DNA of 64,000 nt from Mimachlamys varia (taxonomy: Eukaryota > Mollusca > Bivalvia > Pectinida > Pectinidae), in assembly GCA_947623455.1 (NCBI GenBank), contig OX392536.1, forward strand, positions 5,947,282-6,011,281, read 5' to 3'. The position numbers were made by a program, and so were the translations under genes. Under the pieces are notes generated by a model, which searched no databases, was not told the origin of the DNA, and saw nothing but the letters and a program-made list of their open reading frames with translations. Numbering within the stretch: the first letter of the stretch is position 1; each line of letters starts with the position of its first letter. Of this stretch, positions 1-12,151 are shown piece after piece.

Positions 1-285
1 AAATACTTGAGTATAAGTTGATTGAATTTGTCTCATTATGATTTGAAAATCAAGTTAAAAAGTATCCGTTTAAAAGTTAGAAAAGCATTATTCATCACAA
101 AATATAACACTCATTAACAAACAAATAAAAAGGTTAAAAACAACAGAAGACGCTTTTTCTGTCGGAACACCTGTCCCCGGGATTATGAAACAATCTTAGA
201 TTTATGTTTTGCTCTGAAAACTCTTATGTACCTAAACATGATTATTAAAAAATATTAAGAAAAAAAATTCTGTTATAATTGTATA

Positions 286-501
286 CTATTTGAGACGTCT
301 ATTAAGATGTGTTAATAAACATACACTCTTTAACAGTCGTAAAAATTTAAATAATTCAGAGAATTCAGAAACGAGGCTGTGTTGATCTCTTAATACCGTG
401 GACAGACATTCAACTATTCTCTCAGCAGTGTTCCGAACAGCGTCCTTCGTAACACCATCCAAGATGGATGGTTTCTCACACAAACAGATATCTTTCAGCA
501 A
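286..501 (-). CDS. Possible terminal exon of an unidentified gene
   Basis: An open frame of about 70 codons ending at a TGA/TAA-class stop at 286. The apparent start at 501 is TTG, so it can only be coding as a spliced exon; a pyrimidine-rich tract followed by GAAAG near 497 could be an acceptor. The conceptual peptide is strongly amphipathic and helical (for example ERIVECLSTVLRDQHS, then LFKFLRLLKSVCLL), with a composition more protein-like than other short frames here. In layout it vaguely recalls the last helices of a nuclear-receptor ligand-binding domain, but I cannot align it confidently. No clear AATAAA follows. It could be a chance frame. Confidence 0.2.
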   Translation of the reverse strand: MLKDICLCEKPSILDGVTKDAVRNTAERIVECLSTVLRDQHSLVSEFSELFKFLRLLKSVCLLTHLNRRLK

Positions 502-519
502 CGACAGACAAAAGGGGTC

Positions 520-900
520 TATTTAGATAGATGAACCATACATCTAAATTGCCGCTTTACTGGGGACATCGAAAAGAAATGGTGGCTCGCGCTCTACCAA
601 CTCACGTGACCGACGTCTGCTCTTTGTCACTTCCCCGTCGCGCTTACCGTTTCTGTCGGACCATCGGTCTTGGGTGGAGAGCCATCCATCTCAAAATACT
701 TATCTACACACTAAACGGACGGTGTCCCGCATATCGCCACGACAATTAAACCGCGATCAGGCGGTAAGCGGATCGGTCGACAAATGGTCTCCCCGGACTA
801 TCTCGTCCATATCGACGTTATCATATCTACTGCCGAGTAGCTGTTGATATAGACAGTTTATGTCCGCCGTGGTGATAGCGGTCTTTAAACTGAGCGAGGA
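520..900. other. GC-richer unassigned block
   Basis: About 380 bp with much higher GC and CpG content than the surrounding AT-rich DNA. A 72-codon plus-strand frame (531-749) gives no recognisable protein. It may be a promoter or CpG island-like segment, a decayed element, or a noncoding exon; none can be shown. Confidence 0.3.
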
Positions 901-1274
901 TAGATACTAAGTCAATAAATGTTAACTTAATAACCTAAGATTTATAATATTAACCGATAAGGCAGTAAAAGCAAACTCGATCATCGACCTAACCTTAAAC
1001 TCAGTAACCTAAGACTGATATTGACCGATAACCAGTGACCGAGTTAACTCGATCAATGTTAACAGTCTTACTTTTACTCGATGGCCTAAGACTTACAATA
1101 TTAACCGATAAGGCAGTAAAAGTAAACTCGATCATTAACCTTACTTTAAACTTAGTTACCTAAGACTTATATTAACCGATAACAGTGAGTTAAGTCGATC
1201 AATGATAACAACTAAGCTTAAACTCAATGATCTAAAACTTTATAATGTTCACCGATAAGACAATTTATGGTAGT
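901..1274 (+). repeat. Diverged 47-bp-satellite-like units
   Basis: Repeated phrases such as CTAAGACTTATAATATTAAC, ACCGATAAGGCAGTAAAAG and AACTCGATCAATG recur irregularly. They are recognisable as degenerate relatives of the 47-bp unit of the large array at 3370-8767, which shares the GAGACTTATATT-ACCGATAAG core. This looks like an old edge of the satellite domain. Confidence 0.65.
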
Positions 1275-1690
1275 CAACTCAATGACGTAACTGTAAAATC
1301 AATGACGTAACAGTAAACTCAAAAGAGGTAACTGTAAACTCAATGGCGCAACTTTAAACTCAATGACGTAACTGTAAACTCAATGACGTAACTGTAAACT
1401 CAATGACGTAACTGTAAACTCAATGACGTAACAGTAAACCCAATGACGTAACTGTAAACTCAATGACGTAACTGTAAACTCAATGACGTAACTGTAAACT
1501 CAATGACGTAACTGTTAACTCAATGACGTAACTGTAAAATCAATGACGTAACTGTAAACTCAATGACGTAACTGTTAAAGCAATGACGTAACTGTAAACT
1601 CAATGACGTAACTATAAACTTAATGACGTAACTGTAAACTCAATGACGTAACTGTAAACTCAATGACGTAACTGTTAACTCAAAGACGTA
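1275..1690 (+). repeat. 20-bp satellite array (about 21 copies)
   Basis: Tandem copies of CAATGACGTAACTGTAAACT with few substitutions (AAAT, AAAG, GTTAACT variants). The unit resembles the AACTGTATACTCAATAACCT portion of the 47-bp unit nearby, suggesting a truncated sub-unit amplified on its own. Each unit carries a TGACGTAA half-CRE-like sequence. Confidence 0.92.
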
Positions 1691-1700
1691 AGATGTTTTT

Positions 1701-1830
1701 CTCTCATATCTCGCCATCTTGGATAGAGTTTGCCCATGTAAGAAAGCTATGTAAGAAAAATCTTTCTCTCATATCTCGCCATGTTGGATAGAGTTTGCCC
1801 ATGTAAGAAAGCTATGTAAGAAAAATCTAT
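1701..1830 (+). repeat. 65-bp direct repeat, two copies
   Basis: Two near-identical copies (1701-1765, 1766-1830) beginning CTCTCATATCTCGCCAT and ending GCTATGTAAGAAAAATCT. One mismatch (CATCTTGG versus CATGTTGG) is visible. Confidence 0.85.
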
Positions 1831-2809
1831 CTTACATGGCATTTCACGCGACGTGACGTCACAATGGCTCAACAATGACGTAACGTCACGAATACAGTAA
1901 ACTCTGATGCCGGAAAAAAAAAACGACGGCGTAATAAAATTAAAACCTTTCACAAAATTTTAACCATAAACACCAGGAAGAGGAGATTAATTTTTCTGCG
2001 CAAACATAGTTGGCAAATATAGGGTATGCTTAAACTCGCTGTCTAATTCGTTTTCGTCAAAAAAGCTCAAGGGAAAAGTTGAAATTTCAAAATGGTAGCC
2101 TGTTTAAACATATTTTCATGGTTTTTTTAGCTTATTCGGGTAGCTGATATGAGAGAAAAAGACTCTTTCATTATGTGTGTATGTAGGATAGGGATATTCC
2201 ACCCTCGGGATCACAAAATGTGGTAAAACCCTCGGCAAGCCTCGGGTTTCACCACATTTTGTGACCCCTCGGGTGGAATATCCCTATCCTACATACACGC
2301 ATATGAAAGAGTCTTATAATCTTACATAGCATTTCACGCGACGTGACGTCACAATGGATCAACAATGATGTGACGTCACGAATACGGTAAACTCTGATAC
2401 GGAAATAGAAAACGACGGCGTGATAAAATTAAAACCTTTCACAAAATTTTAACCATAAACACCAGGAAGAGGAGATTAATTTTTCTGCGCAAACTTCGTT
2501 TGCAAATATAGGGTATGCTTAAACTTGCTGTCTAATTAGTTTTCGTCAAAAAAGCTCAAGGAAAAAGTTGAAATTTCAAAATGGTAGCCTGTTTCAACAT
2601 ATTTTCATGGTTTTTGAACTTATTCTGGTAGTTGATATGAGAGAAAAAGAATCTTTCATTATGTGTGTATGTAGGATAGGGATATTCCACCCTTGGGATC
2701 ACAAAATGTGGTTAAACCCTCGGCAAGCCTCGGGTTTCACCACATTTTGTGACCCCTCGGGTGGAATATCCCTATCCTACATACACGCATATGAAAGAGT
2801 CTTATAATC
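1831..2809 (+). repeat. 490-bp tandem duplication carrying hairpins
   Basis: Two copies of about 490 bp (1831-2320 and 2321-2809), each starting CTTACATRGCATTTCACGCG, with a few percent divergence. Each ends in a long inverted repeat (2161-2314 and about 2650-2800) whose arms contain GTATGTAGGATAGGGATATT and a CACAAAATGTGGT segment around a CCTCGGCAAGCCTCGGG centre. The inverted repeat resembles a MITE that became part of a tandemly duplicated segment. Plus-strand open frames inside are incidental. Confidence 0.88.
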
Positions 2810-2972
2810 ATCCGATAAGTCAGTAACTGTAAGCCTAATAAGAATACATTAAGAATGATTCATTAAACGTGCATTTCGTATACAGGCATGAATTAGTTCA
2901 ATTATTTGCGTGGTGACGTCATGGATTAATACACCATTCCTTAGAAACAATTGTTCTCAAGTGTTTAAAAAA

Positions 2973-3290
2973 GAGGATCTTACACGAGTGTCAATGTAAT
3001 ATGGAATTTATTAAACGAGTTAGATAATTTAATACGTCACGAGCCTTTCGGCGAGTGTCATATTAAATTAGTTAACACATTACTTATGTTTATGAGAAAA
3101 TACAAAAAAAAACCTCTCAAATTAAGGCAAATGTCTTCTGTGACGGTACGATTTTCACTGCGAGGCAATTATATGACTTCATAAAGACGGCATATGTTTA
3201 TGACGTCACAATAGTGTTATTACACGTGTGTAATACCATTTTTATGACATGACCGCATGACATGACTGAACGGGTCAGTTATTTGATAAA
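2973..3290 (+). mobile_element. Family A dispersed element, copy 1
   Basis: Begins AGAGGATCTTACACGAGTG and ends near CGGGTCAGTTATTTGATAAA. It matches 49779-50110 (same strand) and 39651-40000 (opposite strand) over its full length. Internal landmarks are an ACGAGCCTTT block, a GACGGTACGATTTTCACTGC block, TGACGTCA motifs and a TTACACGTGTGTAATA near-palindrome. There is no coding capacity, so it is a short nonautonomous element of unknown class. Confidence 0.8.
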
Positions 3291-4367
3291 CTGTTTAATC
3301 TGATACGTTAACATACATGTATATGCATTTATCATTTTAATCTCAAACATCTAAGGCCAAAAAGACATTAAATGGATAATGGTAAGTTAATAACCTGAGA
3401 CTTATACTGACCGATAAGTCAATAACTGTTTACTCCATAACATGAGACTTATGTTAACCGATAAGTCAATAACTGTATACTTAATAACCTGAGACTTATA
3501 TTGACCAATAAGACAATACATGTAACTGTATACTCAATAACCTGAGACTTATATTGACCGATAAGTCAATAACTGTATACTCAATAACCTTAGACTTATA
3601 TTAACCAATAATTCAACAACTGTATACTCAATAATCTGAGACTTATACTGACCGATAAGTCAATAACTGTATACTCAATAAGCTGAGACTTATGTTAACC
3701 GATAAGTCAATAACTGTTTACTCAATAACCTGAGACTTATATTAACCGATAAGTCAATAACTGTATACTCATTAACCTGAGACTTATATTAACCGATAAG
3801 TCAATAACTGTTTACTCCATAACATGAGACTTATGTTAACCGATAAGTCAATAACTGTATACTCAATAAGCTGAGACTTATATTGACCGATAAGTCAATA
3901 ACTGTATGCTCATTAACCTGAGACTTATATTAACCGATAAGTCAATAACTGTATACTCATTAACCTGAGACTTATATTAACCGATAAGTAAATAACTGTA
4001 TACTCTATAACCTGAGACTTATATTAACCGATAAGTCAATAACTGTATACTCAATAACCTGAGACTTATATTGACCGATAAGTCAATACTGTATACTCTA
4101 TAACCTGAGACTTATATTAACCGATAAGTCAATAACTGTTAACTCTATAACATGAGACTTATATTAACCGATAAGTCAATAACTGTATACTTAATAACCT
4201 GAGACTTATATTGACCGATAAGTCAATACATGTAACTGTATACTCAATAACCTGAGACTTATATCGACCGATAAGTCAATAACTGTATACTCAATAACCT
4301 GAGAGTTACATTAACTGATAAGTCAATAATGTATATTTAATAAACTGAGACTTATATTGACCGATAA

Positions 4368-4397
4368 CAGAGACGTATATGGCTTTATACGTCTCTG
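4368..4397. repeat. Hairpin embedded in satellite unit, copy 1
   Basis: CAGAGACGTATA, TGGCTT loop, TATACGTCTCTG: perfect 12-bp arms. Further copies lie at 6327-6356, 6550-6579 (one arm mismatch) and 7865-7894 (loop TGGCTC). Each replaces the normal CCGATAAG context of the 47-bp unit. Confidence 0.9.
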
Positions 4398-6326
4398 CTG
4401 GTAAGTAAATAATGAATACTCAATAGCCTGAGACTTATATTGACCGATTAGTCAATAACTGTTTACTCAATAACCTGAAACTTATATTTACCGATAAGTC
4501 AATAATGTATATTCAATAAACTGATACTTATATTAACCGATAAGTCAATAATATATATTCAATAACCTGAGACTGATATTGACCGATAAGTCAATAACGT
4601 ATACTCAATAATCTGAGACTTATATTTAGCGATAAGTCAATAACTGTATACTCAATAACCTTAGACTTACATTGACCGATAAGTCAATACTGTATACTAT
4701 ATAACCTGAGACTTATATTGACCGATAAGTCAATAACTGTATACTCAATAACCTGAGACATATATTAACCGATAAGTCAATAATTGTATACTCAATAACC
4801 TAAGACTTATACTGACCGATAAGTCAATAACTGTATACACAATAACCTTAGACTGATATTGACCGATAAGTCAATAATGTATACTCAATAACCTGAAACT
4901 TATATTGACCGATAAGTCAATAACTGTATACTCAATAACCTGAGACATATATTAACCGATAAGTCAATAATTGTATACTCAATAACCTAAGACTTATACT
5001 GACCGATAAGTCAATAACTGTATACACAATAACCTTAGACTGATATTGACCGATAAGTCAATAATGTATACTCAATAACCTGAAACTTATATTGACCGAT
5101 AAGTCAATAACTGTATACTCAATAACCTGAGACATATATTAACCGATAAGTCAATAATTGTATACTCAATAACCTAATACTTATATTGACCGATAAGTCA
5201 ATAACTGTATACTCAATAACCTGAGACATATATTAACCGATAAGTCAATAACTGTATACTCAATTACCTAAGACTTATATTAACCGATAAGTCAATAATG
5301 TATACTCAATAACCTGACACTTATATTGACCGATTAGTCAATAACTGTATACTCAATAACCTGAGACTTATATTGACTGATAAGTCAATAACTGTATACT
5401 CAATAACCTGAGACTTATATTAAACGATAAGTCAATAATTGTATACCCAATAACTTTAGACTTACATTAACCGATAATTCAACAACTGTATACTCAATAA
5501 CCTGAGACTTATACTGACCGATAAGTCAATAACTGTATACTCAATAACCTGAGACTTATATTGACCGATAAGTCAATAACTGTATACTCAATAACCTGAG
5601 ACATATATTAACCGATTAGTCAATAACTGTATACTCAATTACCTAAGACTTATATTGACCGATAAGTCAATAATGTATACTCAATAACCTGATACTTATA
5701 TTGACCGATTAGTCAATAACTGTATACTCAATAACCTGAGACTTATACTGACCGATAAGTCAATAACTGCATACTCAATAACCTGAGACTTATATTGACC
5801 GATAAGTCAATAACTGTTTACTCAATAACCTGAGACTTATATTAACCGATAAGTTAATAACTGTTTACTCAATAACCTGAGACTTATATTAACCGATAAG
5901 TCAATAACTGTTTACTCAATAACCTGAGACTTATATTGACCGATAAGTCAATAACTGTATACTCAATAACCTGAGACTTATATTAACCGATAAGTCAATA
6001 ACTGTATACTCAATAACCTGAGACTTATATTGACCGATAAGTCAATACTGTATACTCTATAACCTGAGACTTATATTAACCGATAAGTCAATAACTGTTA
6101 ACTCTATAACATGAGACTTATATTAACCGATAAGTCAATAACTGTATACTTAATAACCTGAGACTTATATTGACCGATAAGTCAATACATGTAACTGTAT
6201 ACTCAATAACCTGAGACTTATATTGACCGATAAGTCAATAACTGTATACTCAATAACCTGAGATTTACATTAACCGATAAGTCAATAATGTATATTTAAT
6301 AAACTGAGACTTATATTGACCGATAA

Positions 6327-6356
6327 CAGAGACGTATATGGCTTTATACGTCTCTG
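6327..6356. repeat. Hairpin embedded in satellite unit, copy 2
   Basis: Same 12-bp-arm hairpin as at 4368-4397, displaced by exactly 1959 bp. Confidence 0.9.
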
Positions 6357-6549
6357 CTGATAAGTAAATAATGAATACCCAATAGCCTGAGACTTATATT
6401 GACCGATTAGTCAATAACTGTTTACTCAATAACCTGAGACTTATATTAACCGATAAGTCAATAACTGTATACTCAATAACCTGAGATTTACATTAACCGA
6501 TAAGTCAATAATGTATATTTAATAAACTGAGACTTATATTGACCGATAA

Positions 6550-6579
6550 CAGAGACTTATATGGCTTTATACGTCTCTG
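6550..6579. repeat. Hairpin embedded in satellite unit, copy 3
   Basis: Same hairpin with one arm mismatch (AGAGACTTAT). It lies 223 bp after copy 2 and reflects a local duplication. Confidence 0.85.
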
Positions 6580-7864
6580 CTGATAAGTAAATAATGAATA
6601 CCCAATAGCCTGAGACTTATATTGACCGATTAGTCAATAACTGTTTACTCAATAACCTGAGATTTATATTGACCGATAAGTCAATACATGTAACTGTATA
6701 CTCAATAACCTGAGACTGATATTAACCGATAAGTCAATAATGTATATTCAATAATCTGAGACTTATATTAACCGATAAGTCAATAATAAATATTCAATAA
6801 CCTGAGACTGATATTGACCGATAAGTCAATAATGTATACTCAATTATCTGAGACTTGTATTTAGCGATAAGTTAATAACTGTATACTCAATAACCTGAGA
6901 CTTACATTGACTGATAAGTCAATACTGTATACTCTATAACCTGAGACTTATATTAACCGATAAGTCAATAACTGTATACTCAATAACCTTAGACTGTTAT
7001 TGACCGATAAGTCAATAATGTATACTCAATAACCTGAAACTTATATTGACCGATAAGTCAATAATGTATACTCAATAACCTGATACTTATATTGACCGAT
7101 TAGTCAATAACTGTATACTCAATAACCTGAGACTTATACTGACCGATAAGTCAATAACTGTATACTCAATAACCTGAGACTTATATTGACCGATAAGTCA
7201 ATAACTGTATACTCAATAACCTGAGACTTATATTGACCGATAAGTTAATAACTGTTTACTCAAAAACCTGAGACTTATATTAACCGATAAGTCAATAACT
7301 GTTTACTCAATAACCTGAGACTTTTATTGACCGATAAGTCAATAACTGTATACTCAATAACCTGAGACTTATATTAACCGATAAGTCAATAACTGTATAC
7401 TCAATAACCTGAAACTTATATTGACCGATAAGTCAATACTGTATACTTAATAACCTGAGACTTATATTGACCGATAAGTCAATACATGTAACTGTATACT
7501 CAATAACCTGAGACTTATATTAACCGATAAGTCAATAACTGTATACTCAATAACCTGAGATTTACATTAACCGATAAGTCAATAACTGTATACTCAATAA
7601 CCTGAGACTTATATTAACCGATAAGTCAATAACTGTTAACTCTATAACATGAGACTTATATTAACCGATAAGTCAATAACTGTATACTTAATAACCTGAG
7701 ACTTATATTGACCGATAAGTCAATACATGTAACTGTATACTCAATAACCTGAGACTTATATTGACCGATAAGTCAATAACTGTATACTCAATAACCTGAG
7801 ATTTACATTAACCGATAAGTCAATAATGTATGTTTAATAAACTGAGACTTATATTGACCGATAA

Positions 7865-7894
7865 CAGAGACGTATATGGCTCTATACGTCTCTG
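7865..7894. repeat. Hairpin embedded in satellite unit, copy 4
   Basis: Same hairpin with perfect arms, 1538 bp after copy 2. Confidence 0.9.
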
Positions 7895-8767
7895 CTGATA
7901 AGTAAATTATGAATACCCAATAGCTTGATATTTATATTGACCGATAAGTCAATACATGTAACTGTATACTCAATAACCTGAGACTGATATTAACCGATAA
8001 GTCAATAATGTATATTCAATAAACTGAGACTTATATTAACCGATAAGTCAATAATAAATATTCAATAACCTGAGACTGATATTGACCGATAAGTCAATAA
8101 TGTATACTCAATTATCTGAGACTTGTATATAGCGATAAGTTAATAACTGTATACTCAATAACCTGAGACTTACATTGACTGATAAGTCAATACTGTATAC
8201 TCTATAACCTGAGACTTATATTAACCGATAAGTCAATAACTGTATACTCAATAACCTTAGACTGTTATTGACCGATAAGTCAATAACTGTATACTCAATA
8301 ACCTTAGACTGTTATTGACCGATGAGTCAATAATGTATACTCAATAACCTGAAACTTATATTGACCGATAAGTCAATAACTGTATACTCAATAACCTGAG
8401 ACATATATTAACCGATAAGTCAATAATTGTATACTCAATAACCTAAGACTTATATTGACCGATAAGTCAATAATGTATACTCAATAACCTGAGACTTATA
8501 TTGACCGATTAGTCAATAACTGTATACTCAATAACCTGAGACTTATATTGACCGATAAGTCAATAACTGTATACTCAATAACCTGAGACTTATATTAACC
8601 GATAAGTCAATAATGGTATACTCAATAACCTGAGACTTATATTAACCGATAAGTCAATAACTGTATACTCAATAACCTGAGACTTATATTAACCGATAAG
8701 TCAATAACTGTATACTCAATAACCTGAGACTTATATTGACCGATAAGTCAATAATGTATACTCAATA

Positions 8768-9315
8768 ATCCAAAGTAATATGCTGAAGTACAGATAAAAC
8801 ACTAAAGGTGATTCAGCTGAATGTGCATGCGGTAATCCATGTGAAGACTCCTATCACTTCTTCTTTGTATGTCCCCTATATTCACATCATCGTAATCTGA
8901 TGGTAAGAGAGTTACAACCAATATGTAATAATGTATCCTTAGATATTCTTCTTTCTGGTGATTCAAAATTTAGTACTGTCGATAACTACCTAATTGCAAA
9001 TTGTGTCCAAAAATATATAAGTAAATGCAACTGGTTTAACTGAATGTGTATATCTCTTTCGTTCTTTCTATTTTTTCTCTGACTCTACCTGCTTAACCCC
9101 TCTCTTCTTTGCCTCCCTTTCCTTCTCTTCTTCACCCCTTTTCCATTTCATAATAATAATATACAATTAATAATTATTGCGTAAATTGCCTGATCAATTA
9201 ATTGTTTGTATTTATATATAATTGAAGAAAAGGACGTTAATAAGTTGGAAAAACTTGTGTCCAATTCTTTTGTAAATATTTATTTGCAATAAAATATATT
9301 TAAACTAAACTAAAG
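8768..9315 (+). mobile_element. 5'-truncated LINE (jockey/CR1-like), ORF2 C-terminus and 3' UTR
   Basis: Remnant of a non-LTR retrotransposon. Frame 8768-9043 encodes the C-terminal end of the reverse-transcriptase ORF: SNMLKYR, an in-frame TAA at 8795-8797, then a Cys/His cluster SAECACGNPCEDSYHFFFVC followed by PLYSHHR and a stop TGA at 9041. The C-x-C-G...H-F-F-F-x-C-P-x-Y pattern is the zinc-knuckle-like tail of jockey/CR1-type polymerases. A pyrimidine-rich 3' UTR follows, with AATAAA and a terminal TAAAC micro-repeat near 9298-9315, typical of such 3' ends. The endonuclease and palm domains are absent and the premature stop means it is dead. It begins within a few bases of the end of the 47-bp satellite array. 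Confidence 0.8.
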
Positions 9316-12150
9316 GTTGTCTAGTAGCGGAAGACCATGACTGAGTAAGCTTCATATTGGTTCATAATGTACGTTTCTTTGTGGCTCTTGTAATATTGAC
9401 ACTGTTGCCACGTGACTTTCACAATTTCGAAGACGTAAAGCACAAGTTAAGCTGACGTGGTTACAAATAAGTTTCACGCTGATGTTCGAAGCAAGGGCAG
9501 AAATGACAACTGAACACAAACTATGTGAAATGTCAATCGCTCTGAATTTATTAATTTAAATGAAATTAAAGAAACACTAAGAGTTCACGGTCCCAAGTTT
9601 AGAAAAAAATGCCGGTATTTCCTCAGTCGACACTTGATATTCTGTATATTACGTACAAATTTAAAAAAAAACACACACACACACAAAAAGCTGTTTGTTT
9701 TATTTTTTCGATCTTCTAAACGTTTTGATGCCTCCGGCTTCAATAAAATGTCCGCAATACGAGAAAAGGTTTTCGTGCCGAGGTGATTCGTTTGAAACGA
9801 ATCATTGTTTCAGAAAGAATCTTTAAAAAAAAACAATGAACATTCTATTTTATCGAACAATCTTTAAAAACGAGCGTTTATTCTATGTAAACATTTGTTT
9901 TCTTTTTTTTTTAAGAAAAAATACACAAAGGACAATACTATAACAGCAAAAACCGAATTTCCGAACCAATTAGGGAATTGTAAAAACGGAAACCGTCTCG
10001 ATTTTTAGATGTCATTTCCGATCAATTCTAACCCGTTCTGTGGTCACTCGTTTCAACCGTGCATTTGTTCTAAATGTCAGCTTTCGGACCGCTTTGTCGG
10101 TCCATGCGGAGTAAAGTTTAAAGCCATTGGAATTCCCATTTAAAGCCTTTTAAGTTGATTTTAAATCTACATGTAACAGTTTCTTAAACATAAGTTAAAG
10201 TACGTTGTATAGGTATTTTTGGCGAGTCACTTTTCTATGTAAACACTTTTCGCGAAAGGTCAAAATTTAATGTTTGCATCCTTTTAAAAGGTTCGACCGA
10301 CAAGGAACATCCTCAGGCCAGAGTTCTTTACTCTTTGATCGCATTTAACTTCATTCTGTAGCATCCCCCTGTACGCGGACACATTAAATAGAGCCTAATT
10401 CATTTGGGAGGGAAATTTGAGCAATTAAGTTCCAAATTAAAATTGATCCGTGTGAAGCCTGGAGCTAAAGTTAACACAGTCTCGTGTGCTCTAAACTAAC
10501 AGTGTCCTTCCTTGAAGACTGATTAATTCTATGGCTTAACTTAATTTAGAGAAAAAGACCGTTTCCAATCCAGGCGGTCTAGGACCCTTGGGAGCATTTA
10601 ACGCGAAATCGAGACATCCCTATCAATTTCTATAAAGCAAACTTGCCAGGTCAGGGTAGGACCAACAAATATCGCATTTCATAAAACGGGTCTTGTAATT
10701 AATTTAATGTCGGAACATTGCAAAGATTTAACCAATTGAAGCCAGTGACATTGCGTTATCTTCAGACAAAAATCATAAAAATGTTCCAACCGATAAGTGT
10801 ATAGAAACACAAATTCAAAACCAGACAGAAGACGGCCGTTATAGTTGGCAGCTAAAAAGAGCAAAAGGGTTCGCTTGATAGAGTTTGATTTACTTATACA
10901 AGTAATAGGGCTCTTTATCACAAGGGTTAATTTCCCAAGATCCTCTTTTGTATCTTGGACGAGCGCAAGTGATCAGTCACGTGATAAAATTACGGAGGTC
11001 ATCGTATTAACCGACAATGAAAATTTAGATGAAAAATCGTGTCGTCTTTATCACTGCAGTACCAATTTGTAAGTGTCGAGTAAATCACGACCGTTATGCC
11101 CTAATAATTTGATTTTTGAACGACAAATGAAGAGTTTGTATTGCTTTAAGATAAAGATCCATTCCAGAGTAATCTAATTCACCCCCTGGCCTGCGTCAGA
11201 CTTAAAATGAACCGACTAAGCACGTATCGTTCATAGATATGTTATTTCGTATTTTACATGTGAATTGGCGTTCCTATAAAATGATTAATTCTTGTTTCCA
11301 AGGAGAAAAAAGAAATTTAATATAACACAATATAATAATTTTTTTGGAAACAGTTGATAGTATACATTTCGAATTTCCCAAAGGATCATTTATATTGTTG
11401 CCTATCTATACAGAAACATAAGTTGATCTATTTGGCTGGGGAAGCTTTTGAAATATACGGATCTAACTCATAAACCACGAACGCATGTCGAGACGGGTTC
11501 TCAATAAAATATCTCTTTTTTGGCAATTGAATCTTTCAGCAAGGGCGAAGGTCTTTTTCGAACACAGACAAAAATGTTCTTTCTGGTTCCCGCTTGTTGT
11601 GCGATGTGTGATTTATATCAGTATAGTTGCACGTAGTAATTTACATTTAATGATTCTCACAATAATACAATTCTATATATTTCATATTTATTACGTATTA
11701 TTTAACGGAACTTCTCTAATCCGACTTTCAGGTATCCAGTATTTCGCCTGTGAAGATACAAATTAATGGGGGGTTTTCAAAAGCAATTAATTGCATAATC
11801 ACATTAACAATAAGATTTATTTAGAATTAGTGCAGGCACGATAAATTACTGTTTTTTTTTTGGGGGGGGGGGGGTTCAAATATTTTGATAAAAGCTGAAA
11901 AAATAATATGAACGTTTGAGTTTGATACAGAAATTATATATAACATCAAATTTAGCTTTTTTACGTGTCTCTAATATTCTGTCTCCGTCCCCGAATGAAA
12001 GGGTTTGCACGGGAAAGAACTAGTCCTCCGCTACCAATTGAAAGTTTAAGTCGAAGTTGAAAAAAAAATTACTCACTTGAAGCTGAAAACAAACAAGTAA
12101 ACAGAAATAACAGAATGAACTTCGTTCGCGCATGCGCTTTTAACTTTAAC
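9316..12150. other. Unassigned AT-rich interval
   Basis: No gene, RNA or repeat family recognised. Short open frames (for example 10679-10921 minus, 11485-11766 plus) show no recognisable domain. Homopolymer tracts occur (T/G run at about 11850-11874). Stretches around 9960-10700 and 10840-11100 are less AT-rich and non-repetitive and could be regulatory, but nothing specific is visible. Confidence 0.5.
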
Positions 12151-12151
12151 C

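Larger units (their letters stand above)
3370..8767 (+). repeat. 47-bp satellite array, about 115 copies
   Basis: A 5.4-kb tandem array. The consensus unit is CCTGAGACTTATATTGACCG, then ATAAGTCAATAACTGTATAC, then TCAATAA (47 bp). Common variants are TTAACC for TTGACC, an ACATGTA insertion, and 46-bp units with AATGTATA. Higher-order organisation is visible: blocks recur at fixed offsets of 1959 and 1538 bp, and a local four-unit period of 187 bp occurs near 4751-5080. Four units carry an embedded 30-bp hairpin (listed separately). It has no coding potential, and no spacers as a CRISPR array would have. Confidence 0.96.

Noticed and set aside
2568..2807. 79-codon plus frame as a gene
   Set aside because: It runs through the hairpin of the 490-bp duplicated repeat; the equivalent frame in the first copy is broken.
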